Virus record (IMG/VR): IMGVR_UViG_3300027151_000054
Span: 1-21,568 of that record
Length of the DNA: 21,568 nt
Origin: a virus
Direction: 5' to 3' (one strand)
The notes below the pieces were generated by a model, which was not told where the DNA came from, did no database searches, and saw only the letters and a list, made by a program, of their open reading frames with translations. Every line of letters starts with the position of its first letter. The first letter of the stretch is position 1. The position numbers were made by a program, and so were the translations under genes. Shown piece by piece: positions 16,377 through 20,853 of this stretch.

Positions 16377-16898
16377 ATGAATGAAACAACAAGTCGTTGG
16401 ATGTCAGCAAGACAATACAAGTATGTGAGTACAAAGGAATATCACGATGCGTTTCCTTGTGCGTACAGACAATGGAGAGCGGATAGTCACTGTAACTTGA
16501 TTCACGGGTACAGCTTCTCTATGAAGTTTTACTTTGGTACGGATAATCTTGATGTTCGTAATTGGGCTGCTGATTATGGTGGTTTAAAAGAACTGAAGAA
16601 TGTACTAGAGAGTCAATTTGATCATACGTTGTTAGTAGCAGAAGATGATCCTGAACTTAATTTCTATCTACAGTTACAGGAAAGAAAGCTAGCTAAGCTA
16701 ACAATTCTTCCTAAGTTAGGATGTGAAGGTCTTGCTGATCAGCTATACAAGTATGTTAATGGTGTCTACATTCCAGATATGTGGGGGCCAAGTGAATCAG
16801 AACGTCTATGGTGCTATAGAGTAGAGGTACGTGAAACCCAAAGCAATATGGCTTTCAGAGAAGGTCATCGCGAATGGAATGAGGACTTGTTTGCATAA
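16377..16898 (+). CDS. QueD / 6-pyruvoyltetrahydropterin synthase family protein
   Basis: Member of the 6-carboxytetrahydropterin synthase fold, the step before QueE in preQ0 synthesis. 173 residues. Catalytic residues of the family are present: Cys39 in CNLIHG, Asp82-His83 in FDHTLL, and Glu153 in VEVRET. Of the three usual zinc histidines only one is clearly kept: the FxxAHR site reads FPCAYR (Tyr30) and the HGH site reads HGY (His43, Tyr45). The protein either uses other ligands (His38 is nearby) or has changed function, so I give no gene symbol. GGGGAA lies 7 nt before the chosen ATG, and the gene starts 1 nt after the queE stop. Placement beside queE supports a pathway link. Confidence 0.82.
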   Translation: MNETTSRWMSARQYKYVSTKEYHDAFPCAYRQWRADSHCNLIHGYSFSMKFYFGTDNLDVRNWAADYGGLKELKNVLESQFDHTLLVAEDDPELNFYLQLQERKLAKLTILPKLGCEGLADQLYKYVNGVYIPDMWGPSESERLWCYRVEVRETQSNMAFREGHREWNEDLFA

Positions 16899-17110
16899 TG
16901 GCTTTCAAACAATTTGCATGGGTGCCTGATGGCACCTACGATTACACTGAATATCTACTTCGTTATGTCATTGTTGATGGTAATCCTAAAACAGTGATAT
17001 CGAAGCAATGGATTGATGAGGGTGGACCAGAACTGATAGCACCTGAACTCAGACAACCATGGAATACTTTTCCAGACTTCCCTCCTAAACCACCAAAGAA
17101 GTTGACTTGA
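16898..17110 (+). CDS. Small unknown protein
   Basis: 70 residues, rich in aromatic residues and proline, starting MAFKQFAWVPDGTYDYTEYLLRYV (here only as a landmark in two parts: MAFKQFAWVPDG, then TYDYTEYLLRYV) and ending in a proline-lysine tail (PKPPKKLT). No domain is recognised. Its start shares one base with the queD-like stop (TAATG), which indicates coupled translation. The stop codon lies inside the -35/spacer of the promoter at 17102-17130. Confidence 0.75.
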   Translation: MAFKQFAWVPDGTYDYTEYLLRYVIVDGNPKTVISKQWIDEGGPELIAPELRQPWNTFPDFPPKPPKKLT

Positions 17111-17130
17111 CCAAAACTATGTGATACAAT
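17102..17130 (+). promoter_or_regulatory. Sigma70-like promoter
   Basis: TTGACT (17102-17107), 17-bp spacer, TACAAT (17125-17130). Predicted start near 17137, giving a very short leader that carries GGAG (17139-17142) before the ATG at 17151. It would serve the small gene at 17151 and the tRNA after it. Confidence 0.8.
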
Positions 17131-17150
17131 CCATTTTTGGAGATTACATT

Positions 17151-17354
17151 ATGGACAACACACACATCAGAGATTGCTTTATCAAAGCTGTTCATGCTTT
17201 CAAGAACAAGCCTAAAGTGCTTGGACAAGTATTTCGTGACGCTATGATGTACAAAGATCAAGGTGTATTGTCTGAAACTGACATAAGTATGTTAAGAACT
17301 TTGAGCTCTCAGCATCATGCTTTACGTGGTGTTGACTTTTCAAAACAGTTCTAA
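17151..17354 (+). CDS. Small unknown protein
   Basis: 67 residues, mostly helical and mixed in charge (HIRDCFIKAVHAFKNKPKVLG; QVFRDAMMYKDQGVLSETDI). No motif is recognised. The ATG at 17151 is preferred to an in-frame start at 17121 because GGAG lies 8 nt upstream and the predicted transcript begins near 17137. It is the first gene after the promoter and ends 6 nt before a tRNA gene. Confidence 0.75.
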   Translation: MDNTHIRDCFIKAVHAFKNKPKVLGQVFRDAMMYKDQGVLSETDISMLRTLSSQHHALRGVDFSKQF

Positions 17355-17360
17355 TACAAT
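17332..17360 (+). promoter_or_regulatory. Sigma70-like promoter abutting a tRNA 5' end
   Basis: TTGACT (17332-17337), 17-bp spacer, TACAAT (17355-17360): the same hexamers and spacing as the promoter at 17102-17130. The -35 is inside the preceding coding sequence. A start about 7 nt after the -10 would fall at 17367, inside the tRNA, so it cannot make that tRNA whole but could serve the genes at 17457 and 17915. Confidence 0.6.
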
Positions 17361-17437
17361 GCGCTGGTAGCTTAGCGGTCTAAAGCAGCGGACTCATAAT
17401 CCGTTGATCGGGGGTTCAAATCCCTCTCAGCGCACCA
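17361..17437 (+). tRNA. tRNA with CAT anticodon (Ile2 or Met)
   Basis: Cloverleaf with acceptor GCGCTGG/TCAGCGC (one G-U), anticodon stem GCGGA/TCCGT, loop CTCATAA (anticodon CAT at 34-36), T arm GGGGG-TTCAAAT-CCCTC and encoded CCA (17435-17437). CAT is read as elongator Met or, if the host lysidine synthase TilS modifies C34, as Ile for ATA codons. The TTGATCG after the anticodon stem resembles bacterial tRNA-Ile2 (TTGGTCG), and ATA codons are frequent here, so Ile2 is favoured but not proven. It is not an initiator: no GGG/CCC anticodon stem. Confidence 0.95.
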
Positions 17438-17456
17438 TTTTTAAACGGAGTATATT

Positions 17457-17918
17457 ATGAATAAAACATCTTGGGTAATTACTGTTGAAGAAGATCCTGT
17501 CTCTGGTGATATGATTCTTCCTTTGAATGATGAGATTCTTGAAGCGATCAACCTTAAAGAAGGTGATCCAATTGAGTGGTTTAATCGTGGTGATGGATCT
17601 TGGGAGATTCGCAAGGTAGAGAACCACAAAGAAACTGAATGGGTATTGGTTGAGTGTACTTCAACATACCGTATGCGTTACATGGTTGAGGTGCCAAAAG
17701 GCAAGGCTGAATGGGCACTTGATACAGTGACAATGGAAGAAGCTAAAGAATTTAGTCAAGAACATTTAGGTGAACAGATCTTTAGTCACCGTGTTGTGAC
17801 ATATGACGAGGCTCTTGAGATGTGTGATAAAGATAATGATTACTGTAAAACGTGGCCAGATGAAGTTAAAGTTAAGAACTTCTTTACACGTGTAGATGAA
17901 GTTAAGGAATCGTTTTGA
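17457..17918 (+). CDS. Protein with AbrB/MazE-like N-terminal domain
   Basis: 153 residues. The first 55 or so (WVITVEEDPVSGDMILPLND, then EILEAINLKEGDPIEWFNRGDGSWEIRKV as adjoining blocks) follow the swapped-hairpin AbrB/MazE pattern: short strand, hydrophobic strand, LPLxDEILEAxxLKEGD, polar turn, final strand. The C-terminal part (about 60-153) is acidic with WVLVECTSTYRMRYMVEVP and a DNDYCKTWPDEVKVKNFF segment that I recognise only as a phage unknown. AbrB-type domains bind DNA as dimers or act as antitoxins; no toxin gene is beside it. GGAG at 17447-17450 sets the ATG. The stop overlaps the next start (TTGA). Confidence 0.7.
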   Translation: MNKTSWVITVEEDPVSGDMILPLNDEILEAINLKEGDPIEWFNRGDGSWEIRKVENHKETEWVLVECTSTYRMRYMVEVPKGKAEWALDTVTMEEAKEFSQEHLGEQIFSHRVVTYDEALEMCDKDNDYCKTWPDEVKVKNFFTRVDEVKESF

Positions 17919-18586
17919 AAGTTTACATAAGCAATTATCGCGATCATTGGATTAGTCCTTATACTATTCTTGAAAAAGTCTGCTTTTGGGAAAAAGATAA
18001 GGATGTATTCTACAATCATACTGATAAACCAAATGCACCGTATGAAAAGTGGATTAATTTTTTGACACCGATCTGCGGTGCTATTTCAAAGTTCTTTGAC
18101 TTTGTACATCCTAAAATTGATTATGTAAAGATCGATAAGTGGGATACGTGGTCAATGGATTCAACATTGGGTAAGATTGTTCTGCCTATGTTGAAGCAGT
18201 TAAAAGCAAATACACACGGTGCCGGATTTGTTGATGATGAAGATGTACCTGAAGAATTCAAGACAACCTCTGCTCCTCCCAAAGTGAATGAATATGATAT
18301 TGATGATAATCATTTCAAGCGTTGGGAATATGTTATGGGTGAGATGATTTTTGCATTTGAATCCCACCAAGATCACACATGGCAAGATGCATTTCGTTCA
18401 GGTGACCATGATATGAAAACTGTAGCATGTGCCTGGGATGATAATGGTAAGGCTACGATGTATCAATGGGTTGAAGGACCAAACAATACATATAAGTGTG
18501 ACTATGATGGTATGAGAGTTGTCGAAGACCGAATTAAGAATGGATTCCGATTGTTTGGCAAGTACTATCAAAACCTTTGGGATTAA
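17915..18586 (+). CDS. Conserved phage protein of unknown function, TTG start
   Basis: 223 residues, rich in Trp, Asp, Lys and His. Landmarks: MKVYISNYRDHWISPY at the start, DYVKIDKWDTWSMDSTLGKIVLPMLKQLK (about 69-97, in two parts) with conserved-looking Trp and Asp residues, EDVPEEFK, and a helical ERW-type region HFKRWEYVMGEMIFAFES. I recall similar proteins in many myoviruses, always without known role. The start is TTG at 17915 with AAGGA at 17904-17908 (6-nt spacing) and overlaps the preceding stop; there is no nearby ATG that keeps the conserved N-terminus. Confidence 0.8.
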   Translation: MKVYISNYRDHWISPYTILEKVCFWEKDKDVFYNHTDKPNAPYEKWINFLTPICGAISKFFDFVHPKIDYVKIDKWDTWSMDSTLGKIVLPMLKQLKANTHGAGFVDDEDVPEEFKTTSAPPKVNEYDIDDNHFKRWEYVMGEMIFAFESHQDHTWQDAFRSGDHDMKTVACAWDDNGKATMYQWVEGPNNTYKCDYDGMRVVEDRIKNGFRLFGKYYQNLWD

Positions 18587-18588
18587 TG

Positions 18589-18617
18589 TTGACATTAGAA
18601 GTTGGTCTTGATATAAT
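18589..18617 (+). promoter_or_regulatory. Consensus sigma70 promoter
   Basis: TTGACA (18589-18594), 17-bp spacer, TATAAT (18612-18617): a perfect sigma70 consensus. Predicted start at 18624-18626. It drives the lipoprotein and ArfA-like genes. A terminator hairpin begins on the very next base. Confidence 0.95.
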
Positions 18618-18650
18618 GAGGTTGTGATTAGTTTACAACCTCTTTTTTTT
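18618..18650 (+). terminator. Intrinsic terminator overlapping a promoter start
   Basis: GAGGTTGT (18618-18625) pairs perfectly with ACAACCTC (18635-18642) around a 9-nt loop, followed by eight T residues. It would stop transcripts from the upstream genes. RNA begun at the promoter just upstream would start at about 18624, lack nearly all of the 5' arm, and so escape termination. Confidence 0.85.
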
Positions 18651-18662
18651 GAAAGTTATATT

Positions 18663-19229
18663 ATGAAGAAGTATTTTGCGATGACAGCTATTGCATTGGC
18701 TGTAGTAGGATGTGCAAGCAATCCTAATAAGATGACAGAGATCAAGGAAGCTCCTAGAAGCGCTACCTCTACGACCATTCCAGAATGGTTTGTCACTGGT
18801 CCTGCTCCTGATGGTAAGGATATTATTGTCACAGCAACTGACACATCGCGTGAGATGCAGTTTGCTATTGACAAGGCTACAATGAATGCTCGTGTTGAGT
18901 TGGCCAACAGAATAAATATTAGAGTACAGTCTATGGTACGTGAAAGCGTTACTGAAGAGGGTGCTGGTAAGATGAAAGATGTAGAACGAGAAGTGGAACG
19001 TGTATCAAAGTTGGTAACGAATCAATCTCTTTCAATGTATACTAGAGATAAATTGCTAGTAGTAAAAGAAGATGACGGATTCCGTGCTTATGTGATGCTA
19101 AAGTTGAACGTTGACCAAAGTCGTCGTTTGGTAGATAATACACGTAAGGGCTCTCGTGAACGTGATGACAAGTTCGATGAGCTGGATCAATCAATTAAGA
19201 AAGAAAATGCAGAAGGTAAAAAGTCGTAG
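18663..19229 (+). CDS. LPP20-type lipoprotein
   Basis: 188 residues with a short signal peptide (MKKYFAMTAIALAVVGC) and lipobox V-V-G-C, lipidated at Cys17. Residue +2 is Ala, not Asp, which in Gram-negative bacteria favours sorting to the outer membrane. The mature part has PEWF near residue 39 and an ATDTSREMQFAIDKATMNAR segment followed by VELANRI, the pattern of LPP20-like lipoproteins. The C-terminal third is helical and charged. The ATG at 18663 is preferred to an upstream in-frame ATT-region start at 18624 because it gives an exact signal peptide. The leader lacks a strong ribosome site (GAAAG only). The role in infection is unknown; altering the surface to block other phages is one possibility. 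Confidence 0.85.
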   Translation: MKKYFAMTAIALAVVGCASNPNKMTEIKEAPRSATSTTIPEWFVTGPAPDGKDIIVTATDTSREMQFAIDKATMNARVELANRINIRVQSMVRESVTEEGAGKMKDVEREVERVSKLVTNQSLSMYTRDKLLVVKEDDGFRAYVMLKLNVDQSRRLVDNTRKGSRERDDKFDELDQSIKKENAEGKKS

Positions 19230-19356
19230 AAAAGCAAACGCAGTAGCTAAGGATCTTCGGACTCCTAAGTACAGACTGCGTGTTGTTGAATCTAAAATTG
19301 CATACGACAGAAAAAAAGTCAAAAAAGTTCTTGAAACTGTTGACCTGTCGTTATAA
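19207..19356 (+). CDS. ArfA-like alternative ribosome-rescue factor
   Basis: 49-residue, very basic protein. Residues 10-40, landmarks NAVAKDLRTPKYRLRVVES and AYDRKK, match the ArfA core of E. coli ([31 protein letters not shown]): both have N-A-hydrophobic, a helix turn, xPxFRxRV, a basic loop and a Y-x-R-K motif. ArfA frees ribosomes stalled at the end of broken mRNAs by recruiting release factor RF2. The start codon is inside the lipoprotein gene (23-nt overlap) with only a purine-rich AAGAAAG upstream, so translation is probably coupled. A hairpin covers the last third of the gene, as in bacterial arfA. The short hydrophobic tail (VLETVDLSL) lies in that part. Confidence 0.72.
   Translation: MQKVKSRRKANAVAKDLRTPKYRLRVVESKIAYDRKKVKKVLETVDLSL
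19305..19350 (+). other. Hairpin within the 3' end of the arfA-like gene
   Basis: CGACAG (19305-19310) pairs with CTGTCG (19345-19350), GTCAA (19318-19322) with TTGAC (19340-19344) and AGTT (19326-19329) with AACT (19335-19338). A bulge of seven A lies on the 5' side. No T-tract follows. It spans codons 33 to 48, before the stop codon. Confidence 0.6.
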
Positions 19357-19359
19357 ATA
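19352..19359 (+). promoter_or_regulatory. T4-type late promoter in the tRNA region
   Basis: Exact TATAAATA overlapping the stop codon of the arfA-like gene (19354-19356). The predicted start is near 19365. No large gene follows; the transcript would be about 177 nt long, ending at the terminator at 19511-19541. Confidence 0.8.
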
Positions 19360-19395
19360 AAGTAAAGTACAATCTGTTTTGTAAGGAATAAAAGA

Positions 19396-19482
19396 ATGCA
19401 GAGTATCCATCTATCACCGTCGACGCCCAAGGCCTCTATTGAGGTTGGGTATCGCTTTGCGTCATGGAGTAATGACGTATAG
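19396..19482 (+). CDS. Possible 28-residue ORF in the late transcript
   Basis: ATG with AAGGA (19383-19387) at good spacing, then 28 codons beginning MQSIHLSPSTPKA and ending in TAG at 19480-19482. Its codons are more GC-rich than those of its neighbours and coincide with the paired arms of the hairpin, so RNA structure may explain the sequence better than coding. If translated, its stop codon ends at the first G of the antiterminator arm, which would suit a leader peptide. Confidence 0.3.
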   Translation: MQSIHLSPSTPKASIEVGYRFASWSNDV

Positions 19483-19510
19483 GGGTTCATAGTGTACTTG
19501 TATTCTATAA

Positions 19511-19541
19511 CCCCAGTCCTAAACAAACTGGGGTTTTTTTT
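19511..19541 (+). terminator. Intrinsic terminator before tRNA-Gln
   Basis: CCCCAGT (19511-19517) pairs with ACTGGGG (19527-19533) around a 9-nt loop, followed by eight T residues. The preceding AA can also pair with the first two T residues. An alternative upstream pairing uses the same CCCC. Confidence 0.92.
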
Positions 19542-19593
19542 AGTTGGTCTTTACTGACTAGAAGTAGTTCATTAATAATTTACTGGTTTTTAT

Positions 19594-19667
19594 TGGGGTA
19601 TAGCATAGTGGTAGTGCTGCGGACTTTGAATCCGTAGGTCCTTGTTCGATTCAAGGTACCCCAGCCA
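19594..19667 (+). tRNA. tRNA-Gln (TTG)
   Basis: Acceptor TGGGGTA/TACCCCA, as in bacterial tRNA-Gln including the unusual first T-A pair, discriminator G and encoded CCA. Anticodon stem GCGGA/TCCGT, loop CTTTGAA with anticodon TTG, reading CAA. T arm CTTGT-TCGATTC-type with TTCGATT loop. Confidence 0.95.
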
Positions 19668-19678
19668 TATAAAAACAC

Positions 19679-19721
19679 ATTCTCTACTGGGTATGAATAA
19701 AATTCTCTGGTGGGTATGAAT
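19679..19721 (+). repeat. Two 20-bp direct repeats between tRNA genes
   Basis: ATTCTCTACTGGGTATGAAT (19679-19698) and ATTCTCTGGTGGGTATGAAT (19702-19721) match at 18 of 20 bases with a 3-nt spacer. They lie between tRNA-Gln and tRNA-Ser. No function is evident. Confidence 0.85.
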
Positions 19722-19733
19722 GTGTTTCTATAT

Positions 19734-19822
19734 GGGGGGTTATCGGGGCTGGGCCCTGCGCTGTCTTGAAAACAGATGGACTTTTAACGAGGTTGGAGTT
19801 CGATTCTACCATCCCCCCGCCA
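19734..19822 (+). tRNA. tRNA-Ser (TGA), irregular T arm
   Basis: Anticodon loop CTTGAAA (anticodon TGA) in the context GTCTTGAAAAC, as in bacterial tRNA-Ser(TGA); a long variable region marks a class II tRNA; encoded GCCA end. The acceptor is six G-C pairs (19734-19739 with 19813-19818). The seventh pair and the T stem do not both close: a bulged A (19811 or its neighbour at 19808) or a T-T mismatch must be allowed. The D and variable arms are also weak. It may be functional or decaying. Confidence 0.75.
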
Positions 19823-19837
19823 ACATAAGGAGTTATT

Positions 19838-20014
19838 ATGGAAAGTCTGGTATACCGTTTACGCAAGCGTGCTGAAATACGCAGGCAAATAAAAGATAGA
19901 AAGTCTGTTCAGGAAAATAAACCTGATCGGATTGCGGACCTATTAGAAGAGGCTGCAAATAAGATTGAAGAATTGGAGAATGGGCAGGATAGTAATGAGG
20001 TTACTGATCCGTGA
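19838..20014 (+). CDS. Small conserved phage protein (58 aa)
   Basis: 58 residues: a basic helix (LVYRLRKRAEIRRQIKDRK), then KPDRIADLLEEAANKIEELE, an amphipathic helix that could form a coiled coil, and an acidic end. AAGGAG (19827-19832) precedes the ATG at 19838. I recall close relatives with the RKSVQExKPDRIADLLEEAA pattern in other phages, of unknown function. It begins 16 nt after tRNA-Ser, probably on the same transcript, and ends just before the next promoter. Confidence 0.82.
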   Translation: MESLVYRLRKRAEIRRQIKDRKSVQENKPDRIADLLEEAANKIEELENGQDSNEVTDP

Positions 20015-20024
20015 ATCATCAATG

Positions 20025-20053
20025 TTGACAGTCCAATTTGGATCTACTATAAT
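20025..20053 (+). promoter_or_regulatory. Consensus sigma70 promoter
   Basis: TTGACA (20025-20030), 17-bp spacer, TATAAT (20048-20053): a perfect consensus. Predicted start near 20060, leader of about 17 nt with GGAG (20067-20070) before the ATG at 20077. It serves the DD-peptidase and the two tRNAs after it. Confidence 0.95.
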
Positions 20054-20076
20054 GTAAGATCACTTTGGAGATGTCG

Positions 20077-20853
20077 ATGAAGATTATTGTTGGAATTGTA
20101 CTTGCGCTTAGTTCTATATGTTATGCAGCACAAAGACCCAGTGTCCTATTGTATAATTCTACAGACGACAAGCACATATACAATGATAACATAAATGTGA
20201 CAAGACCAATTGCTAGCATTACTAAGTTAATGACAGCGATGGTAACTTTGGATCACGATAAGAATTTGAGTAGACAGTTAATGTTATCATTAAAAGTAGG
20301 TGGTAGTTTACCTAGACAGAAGTACACAAGGCTAGATCTTATCAATGCAATGTTAGTAAGAAGTGACAATGCAGCAGCAGAAACACTTGCTGATGACTAT
20401 CCAGGTGGTAGGAAAGCGTTTATCAAGGCAATGAATGACCATGCAACACAAATGCAATTGAGTGCTAAGTTTGTAGATCCAACTGGCCTTAGTAAACAAA
20501 ATACCGGTACTGCTAGCGATGTAGTATCAATGTTTGAGATTGCATCTGGTTACTGGGTAATAAGAGATGCAAGTGTTCAGAAGCAAATAGTAATAGATGC
20601 TAAGTTTAAGAAGAAAGTAAGAAAGATTGTTCTTAATAATACTAATAAGCCAATCTTGTTTGAATTTGATAACGTAATAGTTAGCAAGACAGGATTTACT
20701 AATTCAGCAGGATGGTGTGTTGGATTAGTGGTAGTCAAAGATGAAAAGAAGTATGTTGTTGTTGTACTCGGAGCAAGAAGTAAACAAAAACGTGCTGATG
20801 CGATTGATGAGGTGTTATACAATTATGTTGTTGACACAGAAGTAATAAAGTAG
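20077..20853 (+). CDS. Secreted D-alanyl-D-alanine carboxypeptidase/endopeptidase (PBP, peptidase S11)
   Basis: Low-molecular-weight penicillin-binding protein fold, acting on peptidoglycan peptides in the periplasm. 258 residues. Signal peptide at residues 1-17 (MKIIVGIVLALSSICYA), then all three active-site motifs: SITK (Ser47 nucleophile, Lys50), SDN (96-98) and KTG (204-206). It lacks the C-terminal domain and amphipathic anchor of DacA-type enzymes (about 400 aa) and is nearer in plan to PbpG/PBP7, a DD-endopeptidase that cuts cross-links. Carboxypeptidase and endopeptidase activity cannot be told apart from sequence. GGAG spacing favours ATG 20077 over ATG 20071. A role in lysis, cell wall change during infection, or entry are all possible. 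Its stop overlaps a tRNA by one base. Confidence 0.9.
   Translation: MKIIVGIVLALSSICYAAQRPSVLLYNSTDDKHIYNDNINVTRPIASITKLMTAMVTLDHDKNLSRQLMLSLKVGGSLPRQKYTRLDLINAMLVRSDNAAAETLADDYPGGRKAFIKAMNDHATQMQLSAKFVDPTGLSKQNTGTASDVVSMFEIASGYWVIRDASVQKQIVIDAKFKKKVRKIVLNNTNKPILFEFDNVIVSKTGFTNSAGWCVGLVVVKDEKKYVVVVLGARSKQKRADAIDEVLYNYVVDTEVIK

Larger units (their letters stand above)
19365..19541 (+). ncRNA. Short structured late transcript (candidate sRNA or attenuated leader)
   Basis: Bounded by a late promoter and an intrinsic terminator. Inside, CCCAA (19426-19430) pairs with TTGGG (19445-19449) and CCTC (19433-19436) with GAGG (19441-19444) around a TATT loop, with GACG/CGTC (19422-19425 with 19460-19463) closing below. 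Then GGGGTT-ATAG (19482-19492, one bulged C) can pair with CTAT-AACCCC (19505-19514), which competes with the terminator for the same CCCC. T4 also codes stable RNAs of unknown function (species 1 and 2) inside its tRNA cluster. Length and ends are predictions. Confidence 0.55.

Noticed and set aside
19340-19373. TTGACC followed by TACAAT near the late promoter
   Set aside because: The spacer is 22 bp; the exact TATAAATA between them explains the site better.
19550-19578. TTTACT and TAATAA upstream of tRNA-Gln as a promoter
   Set aside because: Only weak matches to both hexamers (4/6 and 3/6).
20831-20836. TTGACA at the end of the DD-peptidase gene, before tRNA-Ser(GCT)
   Set aside because: No -10-like hexamer lies 16-18 bp downstream.
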